From Paracoccaceae bacterium (GTDB taxonomy: Bacteria > Pseudomonadota > Alphaproteobacteria > Rhodobacterales > Rhodobacteraceae), in assembly GCA_014654775.1 (NCBI GenBank), contig JACVZW010000030.1:186001-250000 (forward strand): a DNA stretch of 64,000 bases, in the 5' to 3' direction. The notes under the pieces are model-generated. The model made no database searches and was not told where the DNA came from. It saw nothing but the letters and a program-made list of their open reading frames with translations. Both the position numbers and the translations under genes were made by a program. Shown one piece after another: positions 36,250-44,404 of this stretch; positions within the stretch are counted from its first letter, which is position 1; every line of letters starts with the position of its first letter.

Positions 36250-36978
36250 TCAGGCCGGATCGAAAAGATCGGGCCGATCGCGTTCGAGCGGTTCGAGATA
36301 GGTGATCAACTGCCGCAGATGCGCGCGCGTGGCAAGGCGCGCAGCGTCGGGATCGCGGGCCTCGAGCGCGGCTAGGATAGCGCGGTGTTCGTCCAGCGTC
36401 GCGGCGATGCGGCCCGGGACGGGCAGGATCAACTGGCGCGCGCGGTTGACATGGAGCCATGCCGTCTCGCTGACCTGAGCCAGCTTGCGGAAGCCGGTGA
36501 AGGACAGGATCAGCTCGTGCATCGCGGCATCGGTCTGGTAGAAGCCCGGCACGTCGCCATCGGCGATCAGCGCGGCCTGCACGGTGAGATTGCGGCGCAG
36601 TTGGGTAAGTTGCTCTTCGGTGATCGCCTCGGCCACGCGTTCGATGGCGGCCACTTCGATCGCCTCGCGCAGGAAGGCGCCTTCGCGGATCTCTTCCATC
36701 GAGAAGCGGGCAACGAAGGTGCCTGCCTGAGGAACCACATCGACGAGCCCCTCGGCCGCCAGCCGCGCCACGGCATCGGCCACGGGGCTGCGCGAGACGC
36801 CGAGTGCTTCGCAGATCTCGGGCTTGCGGAGGATTTCGCCGGGGCGGTAGGCGAGCGACAGGATGGCCTCGCGCAGGGTCTGGTAAACGCGCTGGCCGAG
36901 CGAGCCCGTGAAACGGTCCAGAGGCGCGAGGCGCGCTTCGGAAGGCACTTGTGAAGGGGGTTCAGGGGGCTGTAACAT
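36250..36978 (-). CDS. GntR-family (FadR/FCD type) transcriptional regulator
   Basis: 242-residue repressor-like protein. Residues 28-92 form the GntR winged helix (RVYQTLREAILSLAYRPGE, EICEALGVSRSPVADAVARL), and residues 100-230 are the all-helical FCD ligand domain with metal-binding Asp/His (QTDAAMHELIL, DEHRAILAAL, THLRQL-like). Its own start codon lies inside operator site 4, so it should repress itself. The four CATRCTARCATG sites flank all transcription units of the sugar cluster, making this protein their probable regulator. The effector is unknown, likely a sugar acid or keto-deoxy acid. Confidence 0.9.
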   Translation of the reverse strand: MLQPPEPPSQVPSEARLAPLDRFTGSLGQRVYQTLREAILSLAYRPGEILRKPEICEALGVSRSPVADAVARLAAEGLVDVVPQAGTFVARFSMEEIREGAFLREAIEVAAIERVAEAITEEQLTQLRRNLTVQAALIADGDVPGFYQTDAAMHELILSFTGFRKLAQVSETAWLHVNRARQLILPVPGRIAATLDEHRAILAALEARDPDAARLATRAHLRQLITYLEPLERDRPDLFDPA

Positions 36979-36987
36979 GCTAACATG
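36976..36987. promoter_or_regulatory. GntR operator site 4, CATGCTAACATG
   Basis: Member of the CATRCTARCATG set, extended by TTAG into CTAACATGTTAG. It overlaps the start codon of the GntR gene (36976-36978) and is 49 bases before the dehydratase gene. Confidence 0.75.
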
Positions 36988-37035
36988 TTAGACATGTGCG
37001 GCCCCCTGTCAAGGAAGGGCTGGAAGCGAGGAACG

Positions 37036-38550
37036 ATGGCGGAAACGGGCGGCGTGATCCGGTTGCATGGGGCCGATAATGTGGTGATCGCGCTGGCCGA
37101 TCTGGGCAAGGGGGCCTTGGTCGAGGGGGTGGCGCTGCCAGACGCGGTGCCGCGCGGACACAAGATTGCGGCGCGGGCAATTGCGCGGGGCGAGAACGTA
37201 CTGCGCTATGGCCAGATCATCGGGCAGGCGACAGAGGAAATCGCGGCGGGGGCGCATGTGCATGTGCACAATCTGGGGATGGCGCCGCATACGGACGACT
37301 ATGCCATAGGGTCAGAATGCCACCCCCTGCCTGCGCTGCAACCGCTTGAATTCATGGGGTATCATCGCGCCGACGGGCAGGTGGGGACGCGCAACTATAT
37401 CGGCATTCTGACCAGCGTGAACTGTTCTGGGTCGGTCGCGCGCTTCATCGCGGAGGCGGCGGAGAAGGACCCTGTGCTGGCGGCGATGCCGAATGTAGAC
37501 GGGATCGTGCCCATCGTGCACCAGACGGGCTGCGGCATGTCGGGCACGAATGAGGGCTACCAGACCCTGATGCGGACGCTGAAGGGCTATGCGAGGAACG
37601 CGAATTTCGGGGGCATCCTGCTGGTGGGCTTGGGCTGCGAGGTGATGCAGGTGCCCGATCTGGTGGGTCAGGGGCGGCTGCGGCCGGATGGAAACTTCCG
37701 CTACATGACCATTCAGGGCACGGGCGGGACGCGGGCGACGATTGCCAAGTCCTTGGAAATCCTTCGGGAAATGGCAGAGGTCGCGTCGAAGGTGGCGCGG
37801 CGGCCGGCGCCTGTGTCCAAGCTGATCATCGGGCTGCAATGCGGGGGGTCGGACGGCTATTCCGGGATCACGGCGAACCCGGCTTTGGGCCATGCGAGCG
37901 ATCTGCTGGTGCGGATGGGGGGCACGACGATCCTGTCCGAAACACCCGAAATCTATGGCGCGGAGCATCTGCTGACCCGCCGCGCGGTGCGGCCGGAGGT
38001 GGGCGAGAAGCTGCTGGAGCGCATCCGGTGGTGGGAGGATTACACCGCGCGGAACGAGGGCGAGATGGACAACAATCCCAGCCCCGGCAACAAGAAGGGC
38101 GGGCTGACGACAATCCTTGAAAAGTCGCTGGGCGCGGTGGCGAAGGGGGGGACGGCCCCCTTGGCGGGGGTCTACAAGTTCGCGGAACCCATTGATACGA
38201 GTGGCTTTGTCTATATGGACAGCCCTGGCTATGACCCCTGTTCGGTGACCGGGCAGATCGCATCCGGGGCGACGATGATCGTCTTCACCACGGGGCGGGG
38301 ATCGGTGTCGGGGTACAAGCCTTCGCCTTGCATCAAGCTTGCGACGAATTCCGAGATGTATGCCCGGATGACCGAGGATATGGACATCAATTGCGGGGAT
38401 ATCCTGACCGAAGGGGTCAGCATCGCGGCCAAGGGGGAAGAGATCCTGCAGCGGATCGTCGCGGTCGCCTCGGGGCGGAAGACGCTGTCGGAGGAGCTGG
38501 GTTTTGGCGGGGCGGAGTTCGTGCCGTGGCAGATCGGGGCGGTGATGTAA
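37036..38550 (+). CDS. UxaA/GarD-family sugar acid dehydratase
   Basis: 504 residues from ATG 37036, with a GCGAGGAACG ribosome site. Residues about 10-85 form the SAF domain (VVIALADLGKGALVEG ... HVHVHNLGMAP); the rest is the altronate/galactarate dehydratase domain with YHRADGQVGTRNYIGI, QTGCGMSGTNEGYQTL, GLQCGGSDGYSGITANPALG and NPSPGNKKGGLTTILEKS. Such Fe-dependent enzymes remove water from aldonic or aldaric acids to give 2-keto-3-deoxy acids. Here it would act on the acid released by the lactonase. It is divergent from the GntR gene and shares operator site 4. Confidence 0.9.
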   Translation: MAETGGVIRLHGADNVVIALADLGKGALVEGVALPDAVPRGHKIAARAIARGENVLRYGQIIGQATEEIAAGAHVHVHNLGMAPHTDDYAIGSECHPLPALQPLEFMGYHRADGQVGTRNYIGILTSVNCSGSVARFIAEAAEKDPVLAAMPNVDGIVPIVHQTGCGMSGTNEGYQTLMRTLKGYARNANFGGILLVGLGCEVMQVPDLVGQGRLRPDGNFRYMTIQGTGGTRATIAKSLEILREMAEVASKVARRPAPVSKLIIGLQCGGSDGYSGITANPALGHASDLLVRMGGTTILSETPEIYGAEHLLTRRAVRPEVGEKLLERIRWWEDYTARNEGEMDNNPSPGNKKGGLTTILEKSLGAVAKGGTAPLAGVYKFAEPIDTSGFVYMDSPGYDPCSVTGQIASGATMIVFTTGRGSVSGYKPSPCIKLATNSEMYARMTEDMDINCGDILTEGVSIAAKGEEILQRIVAVASGRKTLSEELGFGGAEFVPWQIGAVM

Positions 38551-38553
38551 CGA

Positions 38554-38602
38554 CTGTGCCCTGTTTTGTGCCGCATTCTGTGCAGCAATCTGTGGGCACG
38601 CG
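38554..38602. repeat. 49-bp TGTG-phased repeat, copy B
   Basis: Copy of the element at 18321-18369 with four mismatches, beginning three bases after the dehydratase stop. The four TGTG cores and their spacing are kept. Confidence 0.75.
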
Positions 38603-38741
38603 GCGGGCGGTGGGGTGATACGCCGTTAAGGTTAACGCGGGCCGCGGGGGCGGAAGGTGATCCGGCGGAGCGCGCCCCCCATTCGGGGGACGCGCACGCC
38701 CTTTAGGTCGCGGGCCGCGCGGGGCGCGTCCCGCTCCACGT

Positions 38742-38850
38742 CAGGGGGCGTGCCGCCCCCTCTGGCCGCATACGCGGCCATTCACCCCCTGCGAGTATTT
38801 GAGCCAAGATGAAGGGACGGGTCTTCATCTTGGCCCAAATACTCATCTTG
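38742..38850. repeat. Structured intergenic repeat, copies 3 and 4 facing each other
   Basis: Copy 3 (38742-38813, plus) has hairpin GGGGGCG-TGC-CGCCCCC, TCTGG, hairpin GGCCGCATACGCGGCC, ATTCACCCCCTG and the tail GAGTATTTGAGCCAAGATG. Copy 4 (38823-38850, minus) is only the tail. Together the tails make a 22-bp inverted repeat with one mismatch and an 8-base spacer (arms 38793-38814 and 38823-38844), between the convergent dehydratase and phosphomannomutase genes. The rest of 38603-38741 is GC-rich and shows nothing recognisable. Confidence 0.75.
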
Positions 38851-38873
38851 CGACGGCTGGGCCGGGCGCGCGG

Positions 38874-40241
38874 TCAGGTGAGGAGGGCGGTGATCTCGGC
38901 CACCGCAGCCTCCACCAGATCGGGGCGGGCGCGGGATTCCACGTTGAGGCGGAGGAGCGGTTCGGTGTTCGAGCCGCGCAGGTTCATCCGCCATGTGCCG
39001 AAATCGAGCGAGAGGCCATCGGTCAGGTCGCGGCTTTCGGCGCGGGGGGTGTAGAGCGCGTCGATCCGGGCGATGGCGGCGGGGACGTCGGGGACGCGGA
39101 AGTTGATCTCTCCGGACGAGGGGAAGGCGGCGCGGCGGTCGGCCAGCAGGGCGGCGAGGGGCTGACCCGTGCGGCCGATGAGTTCGGCCAGCAGAAGCCA
39201 CGGGATCATGCCGCTGTCGCAGGCGTAGAAGTCGCGGAAGTAGTGATGGGCCGACATCTCGCCGCCATAGACGGCACCGGTGTCGCGGAGCGCCTGTTTG
39301 AGGAAAGCGTGTCCGGTGCGGGCCATCACGGCCCGCCCCCCGGCGCGGGCGATGGCGGCTTGGGTGGCGAGGATCACGCGGGGGTCGTGGATGATGATGG
39401 CGCCCGGTTCCTTGGCGCAGAAGACCTCGGCCAGAAGGCCCACGACATATTCGCCGGGGACGAAGCGGCCTTCGTGATCGAAGAAGAAGCAGCGGTCGAA
39501 ATCGCCGTCGAAGGCCACGCCCAGATCGGCCTTGGCGGCGATGACGGCCTGCGCGGTGGCGGGCTGGTTTTCGGGCAGGAGCGGGTTGGGGATGCCGTTC
39601 GGGAAGCTGCCATCTGGCGCGTGGTGCATCCGGGTGAAGCGGAGGGGGGCGCCCTTTGCCGCCAGCGCCCCGGCAAGCGCGTCGAAGCTGGGGCCTGCGG
39701 CCCCGTTCCCGCAATTGACGAGGATATGGAGAGGGCGCAGCGCCGCGATGTCGGTGAAGGAGAGGACGCGGTCCACATAAGCCGCACGGGTGGCGGCGGC
39801 ATCGGTGACCTTGCCACCCGGGCGGGGGGCGGCGAAGGCTTGCCTTTCGGCGAGGCTGCGGATCGCCGCCATGGTGGTGGCGGGGTCGAGGGGGGCGGCC
39901 CCGGCCTGCACCAGTTTCATCCCGTTGTAATCCATCGGGTTGTGCGAGGCGGTGACGCAGATGCCGCCATCCGCGCCGAGATGGCCGGTGGCGAAATAGA
40001 CCTCTTCCGTGCCGCAAAGGCCGAGGTCGAGCACCTCGGCCCCGGTCTGCATCAGCCCTTCGGCGACGGCTGTGGCGAGGCTGTCGGAGGAGGCGCGGAT
40101 GTCGCGGCCCAGCACCACGCGGCGCGCGCCAAGCGTTTCGCCATAGGCGCGACCGATGCGGCGGGCGATGCTTTCGTCGAGGTCGATCCCGAGACGGCCG
40201 CGAATGTCATAGGCCTTGAAGCAGGTCAGGGATGCGGACAT
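38874..40241 (-). CDS. manB: Phosphomannomutase/phosphoglucomutase
   Basis: 455 residues from ATG 40241 (MSASLTCFKAYDIRGRLG), length typical of ManB/AlgC/CpsG. Active-site phosphoserine loop TASHNPMDYNGMKL, metal loop DGDFDRCF, sugar-binding GEMSAHHYF and phosphate-binding RGSNTEPLLR are intact. It interconverts mannose 6-phosphate and mannose 1-phosphate, feeding ManC (44405-45838) for GDP-mannose. It lies at the edge of an envelope polysaccharide region. Confidence 0.94.
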   Translation of the reverse strand: MSASLTCFKAYDIRGRLGIDLDESIARRIGRAYGETLGARRVVLGRDIRASSDSLATAVAEGLMQTGAEVLDLGLCGTEEVYFATGHLGADGGICVTASHNPMDYNGMKLVQAGAAPLDPATTMAAIRSLAERQAFAAPRPGGKVTDAAATRAAYVDRVLSFTDIAALRPLHILVNCGNGAAGPSFDALAGALAAKGAPLRFTRMHHAPDGSFPNGIPNPLLPENQPATAQAVIAAKADLGVAFDGDFDRCFFFDHEGRFVPGEYVVGLLAEVFCAKEPGAIIIHDPRVILATQAAIARAGGRAVMARTGHAFLKQALRDTGAVYGGEMSAHHYFRDFYACDSGMIPWLLLAELIGRTGQPLAALLADRRAAFPSSGEINFRVPDVPAAIARIDALYTPRAESRDLTDGLSLDFGTWRMNLRGSNTEPLLRLNVESRARPDLVEAAVAEITALLT

Positions 40242-40440
40242 GGGGCGCGGCCTCCTTATGCACTCGGACACGGGCCTCGGTGGTAGCAGGCCATGGCGGT
40301 GGCGGAAAGGGGGCGGTGGCGGGTGAAAGAATCGGCTTGTGATTTCCGACTGTTTCTATAAGATAATATCCAGACGCTCAGCCAGACCACGCGGTCAGCC
40401 CGGTGCCCCCTTTCCCCCTTGCCAAGAGAGAGCCGGTTCC

Positions 40441-40590
40441 ATGATCCGATCCCTGACATCTCCGCCCTTCCTTCCCCCTGCCCTACAGGATGCGGGCGAA
40501 TGGTTGCGCCTTGCCCTGAGTGACTGGCTGCCGATGAGTGGCGGCCTTGCCCTTGAGACGCTGTTCGACAGGCTGGAGGGGCGGGCATGA
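40441..40590 (+). CDS. Small ORF upstream of hemP
   Basis: 49-residue ORF (MIRSLTSPPFLPPALQDAGE ...) whose stop overlaps the hemP ATG. It is rich in Leu and Pro, with no known domain. A ribosome site (AGAGAG) lies upstream. The preceding AT-rich stretch at 40340-40375 (TTTCTATAAGATAATATCC) looks promoter-like and may carry an iron-responsive site, but I cannot assign one. Confidence 0.55.
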   Translation: MIRSLTSPPFLPPALQDAGEWLRLALSDWLPMSGGLALETLFDRLEGRA

Positions 40591-40802
40591 CGCTGCATTC
40601 GGATCCGAGACGGTTGTCCTTTGAAGGTTCGCGCCCGGTTCTGTCAGGGGAGGCGGCGCTGCCGCGGTCGGGGCTGGAGGCGGCGCCCTTGCACGACGCG
40701 CGGGTGTTGACCCGGGGCGGGGTGCAGGCGCGTATCGCGCTGGATGGGCAGGTCTATGCGCTGCGCATCACGCGGGCGGGCAAGCTGATCCTGACCAAGT
40801 AG
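40587..40802 (+). CDS. hemP: Hemin uptake protein HemP
   Basis: 71-residue HemP-family protein. The diagnostic C-terminus is VYALRITRAGKLILTK (compare RLTRQGKLILTK in other HemP). HemP proteins accompany heme uptake genes and in some bacteria act as regulators of heme-receptor expression; no heme receptor gene lies in this window. Translation is probably coupled to the small ORF upstream. Confidence 0.85.
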   Translation: MTLHSDPRRLSFEGSRPVLSGEAALPRSGLEAAPLHDARVLTRGGVQARIALDGQVYALRITRAGKLILTK

Positions 40803-40855
40803 CGCAGGTAGCGGGCTCCCGTGACAGGGCGGGGATGGCGGTGTAAGGGTCGGGC

Positions 40856-42172
40856 ATGACCGATCCTTCCCCCCTGCCCCCGTCTTCCCTGCCGGATGCG
40901 CCTGCTCTGGCGTTGTGGCGCGGGGTGACTTGGGCGCTTGCCCCTCTCGCGCCACTGCTGCTGCGCTGGCGGCGGGGGCGGGGCAAGGAGGATGCGACGC
41001 GCTGGCGGGAGAAGCTGGGTGTGCCGCGTGCAGCGCGGCCTGCGGGCGAGGTGATCTGGCTGCATGCGGTGAGCGTGGGCGAGGGGCTGTCGGTGCTGCC
41101 CCTTGTGACGGCGCTGCTGGCGGGGCGGACGGGTGCGACGGTTCTGCTGACTTGCAGCACAGTGACAGCGGCGCGGCTGCTCGAAAGCCGGGTGCCGGAC
41201 GGGGTGATCCTGCAGTTCCTGCCGCTGGACCTGCCCGGGCCGGTGCGTCGGTTTCTGGATCACTGGCGCCCCGATGTGGCGGTGCTGGTGGAAAGCGAGT
41301 TCTGGCCGCGGCTGATGCGGGCGGTGGTCGCGCGGGGCGTGCCGCTGGTTCTGGCCAATGCGCGCATCTCGGACCGGTCGGCGGGGCGGTGGCGGCATGC
41401 AAGCGGGGTGGCGCGGGCGCTGCTTGCCCATTTCACGGTGATCGGCGCGCCGGATGCGGCGATGGCGGCGCGGCTTGTGTCGCTGGGGGCGGATACGGGG
41501 CGGGTGCGTATCTTGGGCACGCTGAAGCGGGCGGCGGCGCCTTTGGCGGTGGATGAGGGCGAACGCGCGCGGTTGGCGGCGGCCTTTGGGGAGACGCCGC
41601 TGTGGCTGGCGGCCTCGACCCATGCGGGGGAGGAGGAGGCGGTGGCCTCGGCACAGGTCGCCTTGCAGGCGGCTGTGCCGGGGGCGCGGCTGATCCTTGC
41701 GCCGCGTCATCCGGCGCGGGCGGAGGCGGTGGTGGAGGTGCTGCGCGCGGCGGGGCTGCGCGTGGCGCGGCGGTCTCTGGGGGAAAGCCCGGAGGGGGCG
41801 GAGGTCTATTTGGCCGATACGCTGGGCGAGATGGGCTTATGGTTCGCGCTGGCCCCGGTCAGTTTCCTTGGCGGGTCGCTGGTGGCGGATGTGGGCGGGC
41901 ACAATGCCTATGAACCGGCGGTGATGGGATCGGCGATCCTGCACGGGCCGGGGGTGGGGAATTTCGCGGACCTCTACGCGCGGCTGGGCGCGGCGGGAGC
42001 GGCAGAGGCGGTGGCCGATGGCGCGGGGCTGGCGCAGGCGGTGGCGGGGCTTTGGGCCGATCCGGGGCGGCGGGCGGCGATGGTCGCGGCGGCGCGCGGC
42101 GTGCTAGAGGCCGAGGCGGACGGTGTGGCGGCGACGGCAGGAATGATCCTGTCCTGCCTGCCCACGCGGTAG
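40856..42172 (+). CDS. waaA: 3-deoxy-D-manno-octulosonic acid (Kdo) transferase
   Basis: 438-residue GT30 enzyme that attaches Kdo to lipid A precursor at the inner membrane. IWLHAVSVGEGLSVLPLV contains the conserved Gly-Glu of the acceptor site, followed by LLTCSTVTAARLL, ESEFWPRLM, LVLANARISDRS and the CMP-Kdo-binding half with LAASTHAGEEE, LAPRHPARA and FLGGSLV...GGHNAYEPA. The N-terminal membrane anchor is present. It converges with lpxL; both belong to lipid A/core assembly. Confidence 0.94.
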   Translation: MTDPSPLPPSSLPDAPALALWRGVTWALAPLAPLLLRWRRGRGKEDATRWREKLGVPRAARPAGEVIWLHAVSVGEGLSVLPLVTALLAGRTGATVLLTCSTVTAARLLESRVPDGVILQFLPLDLPGPVRRFLDHWRPDVAVLVESEFWPRLMRAVVARGVPLVLANARISDRSAGRWRHASGVARALLAHFTVIGAPDAAMAARLVSLGADTGRVRILGTLKRAAAPLAVDEGERARLAAAFGETPLWLAASTHAGEEEAVASAQVALQAAVPGARLILAPRHPARAEAVVEVLRAAGLRVARRSLGESPEGAEVYLADTLGEMGLWFALAPVSFLGGSLVADVGGHNAYEPAVMGSAILHGPGVGNFADLYARLGAAGAAEAVADGAGLAQAVAGLWADPGRRAAMVAAARGVLEAEADGVAATAGMILSCLPTR

Positions 42173-42177
42173 AGCGG

Positions 42178-43068
42178 TCAGAAAATGCGGTTCGACATCT
42201 TCCAGCGGCGGTGGGTCCAGAGCCACTGATCCATATGGGCGCGGACCTGCGCCTCAAGGCTGTCGTTCAGGGCCTGAGTCATGGCTTCAGCGGTGGTGTG
42301 GGGGATCGGGGCCTCGATCCACAGGTCGAAGCCGCCATCGGGGCGGCGCAGGCCATAGGTGGGCAGAACCAGCGCGTCGTAGCGCAGCGCCATCTCGGCG
42401 GGCGAGAGGGAGGTGAGCGCGGGCTGGCCGAAGAAGGACAGCATGGCCCCGTCGCCCATCGACTGATCCAGCACCACGCCGACCATGCCGCCGCCTTTGA
42501 GGAAGCGGATCATCTCGGCCAGACCCTTGCGCCCGCGCGGGAAGAGCGGCGTGCCGATGCGCGAGATGGCGGCGATGTAATGTTCGTTGAAGAAGGCGTT
42601 GTCCATCGGGCGGTAGAGGCCGCCCACGGGATAGCCGCGCGCGATGAGCCCGCCGCGGATGGCGTCGTAATTGCCCAGATGCCCGGTGACGAGGAGGACC
42701 GGGCGGCGGGAGCGGAACGCCTGCTCCAGCGCAGGGACGCCGGGGCCTTGCAGGGGTTCGCGGGCCACGCGGGCGACGAAATCGGGGCCGGAGTACAGCT
42801 CGGCCAGCGTGCGGCCGATGCTGCGCGGCACCTCGCGTTCCAGCCGCGCGCGGTCGGCTTCGGGCAGGTCGGGGCGGACGAGGGCGAGGTTGTCGCGGAT
42901 GCGCCCGCGCCAGCCTGCGAGCGGGGCCACGACATGGGCCAGAAGGGCGGCGGCGACGCGACGACGGGCGTCGAACGGCAGGCGCAGGAGGAGCCAGAGC
43001 GCGCCACGGATCAGCCGATCCGTGACCCAGTCGGCCAGCCTTTTCCCCCTGCTTTGGATCAGCGCCAT
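42178..43068 (-). CDS. lpxL: Lipid A acyltransferase (LpxL/HtrB family)
   Basis: 296 residues from ATG 43068. An N-terminal membrane helix (ALWLLLRLPF) is followed by the catalytic HX4D motif in VTGHLGNYDAIRGG, then YRPMDNAFFNEHY and GVVLDQSMGDG. It transfers a secondary acyl chain to Kdo-lipid A. The longer frame to 43140 adds non-family sequence. Gene stops 42172 and 42178 face each other with only 5 bases between them. Confidence 0.92.
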   Translation of the reverse strand: MALIQSRGKRLADWVTDRLIRGALWLLLRLPFDARRRVAAALLAHVVAPLAGWRGRIRDNLALVRPDLPEADRARLEREVPRSIGRTLAELYSGPDFVARVAREPLQGPGVPALEQAFRSRRPVLLVTGHLGNYDAIRGGLIARGYPVGGLYRPMDNAFFNEHYIAAISRIGTPLFPRGRKGLAEMIRFLKGGGMVGVVLDQSMGDGAMLSFFGQPALTSLSPAEMALRYDALVLPTYGLRRPDGGFDLWIEAPIPHTTAEAMTQALNDSLEAQVRAHMDQWLWTHRRWKMSNRIF

Positions 43069-43239
43069 TCCCGGTTCCGCCTGATGGGGGCAGCGGCCCC
43101 CGGACCGGGGCGAGATATAGCCGCGCCGCCCTGCCGTCACAACCCGGCCCGCAGGGGCCGCGCGTTGACAGGGCGGCGGAAGCGGGGTCTATGAGGGCGG
43201 CCCAGAGAGACGGGCCGGACCAAGAGGCAGGACGAGCGG

Positions 43240-44307
43240 ATGACGGATCAGGCGCCCGAGCTTTATGTGACCAATCTGAACAAGCGGTTCACAGGCGTGT
43301 CGTCCACCCTGAGGGCGGTGTTGCAGCAGCATCTGGGGCGGTATCGCAGCGTGCTGGTGGGTGTGGGCCTGCCGGGACTGCCCGACCCGATCCGCAAGCG
43401 GGATGCGCTGCGCTTGTCACGGGAAACGCCTGCGGGGCGGCCCTTTGCGATCTGGCATGTGCGGCGCAATACCGAGATGCAATTGGCGATCTTTGCCCGT
43501 GACGTACTGCGGCGGCCGATCCGGACGGTGTTCACCTCGGCCGCGAAGCACAGGCATTCGGCCTGGCCGCGCTTTCTGATTTCGCGCATGGACCGGATCA
43601 TCGCGACCAGCGACGAAGCGGCGCGCTGCGTGGGGCGGCATGATGCGGTGATCCCGCATGGCGTGGATACGGTGCGGTTCTGCCCGCCGGAGGATCGGGC
43701 GGCGGAATGGGCGAAGACGGGCTATCCGGGGGAGTACGGGATTGTCACCGTGGGGCGCATCCGGCCGTCGAAGGGGAGCGACATCTTCGTGAAGGCGATG
43801 ATCCGGGCGCTGCCCGATCTGCCGGGGGCCGTGGCGGTGCTGGTGGGGCTGACCAAGCCCGAGGATCAGGGATTTCTGGCGAAGATGAAGGCCGAGATCG
43901 CCGAGGCGAGGATGGAGGATCGCATCTTCTTTTCCGGCAGCATTTCGGATGAGGCCTTGCTGACCCTCCTGAAGGGCGCGCGGCTTTTGTGCGCCACGCC
44001 GCGCTATGAGCCTTTCGGGGTGACGCCGCTGGAGGGGATGGCCTGCGGCCTGCCCATCGTGGCGACTGCGACGGGGCATTTCGCGGAATGCGTGGGCGAT
44101 CCGGGAAACCCGGAAGAGGCCGGGCGGATCGTGCCGGTGGAGGATGTGGCGGCGGTGGCGGATGCTGTGCGCTGGGCCCTGACAGATGAGGCGAAGTGGG
44201 CGGGGCTGTCGGCGCGGGCGCGGGCGCGGGTGGAGCGGCAGTTCAGCATCGAAGGCGAGGCGGCGGGGATCGCCGCGATCTACGAGGCGCTTTGGGCGCG
44301 GGGGTGA
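43240..44307 (+). CDS. Family 4 glycosyltransferase (LPS core type)
   Basis: 355-residue GT-B glycosyltransferase. The C-terminal donor domain shows IVTVGRIRPSKGSDIFVKA, AVLVGLTKPED and the E-x7-E motif in YEPFGVTPLEGMACGLPIVAT. The N-terminal part carries LYVTNLNKRFTGVSSTLRAV. Its position between lpxL and manC suggests transfer of mannose or another sugar to LPS core, with GDP-mannose as likely donor; this is inference. Confidence 0.9.
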   Translation: MTDQAPELYVTNLNKRFTGVSSTLRAVLQQHLGRYRSVLVGVGLPGLPDPIRKRDALRLSRETPAGRPFAIWHVRRNTEMQLAIFARDVLRRPIRTVFTSAAKHRHSAWPRFLISRMDRIIATSDEAARCVGRHDAVIPHGVDTVRFCPPEDRAAEWAKTGYPGEYGIVTVGRIRPSKGSDIFVKAMIRALPDLPGAVAVLVGLTKPEDQGFLAKMKAEIAEARMEDRIFFSGSISDEALLTLLKGARLLCATPRYEPFGVTPLEGMACGLPIVATATGHFAECVGDPGNPEEAGRIVPVEDVAAVADAVRWALTDEAKWAGLSARARARVERQFSIEGEAAGIAAIYEALWARG

Positions 44308-44310
44308 GGG

Positions 44311-44404
44311 GGTGCGTGCAAGCACGCACCCTACGGTTTGGCGGTAGGGTGCGTGCTTGCACGCACCGCTGGGCTGGAGGGGGTGGTGCGTGCAAGCACG
44401 CACC
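44311..44404. repeat. Three copies of a 20-bp palindrome
   Basis: GGTGCGTGCAAGCACGCACC at 44311-44330 and 44385-44404, and its loop variant with CTTG at 44348-44367. All three are flanked by CCTAC or GTAGG. Each is an almost perfect hairpin; they fill the gap between convergent genes and probably act as terminators or are a REP-like element. Confidence 0.85.

Noticed and set aside
44311-44404. CRISPR array
   Set aside because: The three repeats are 20-bp palindromes in alternating orientation with unequal, short spacers and no cas genes.
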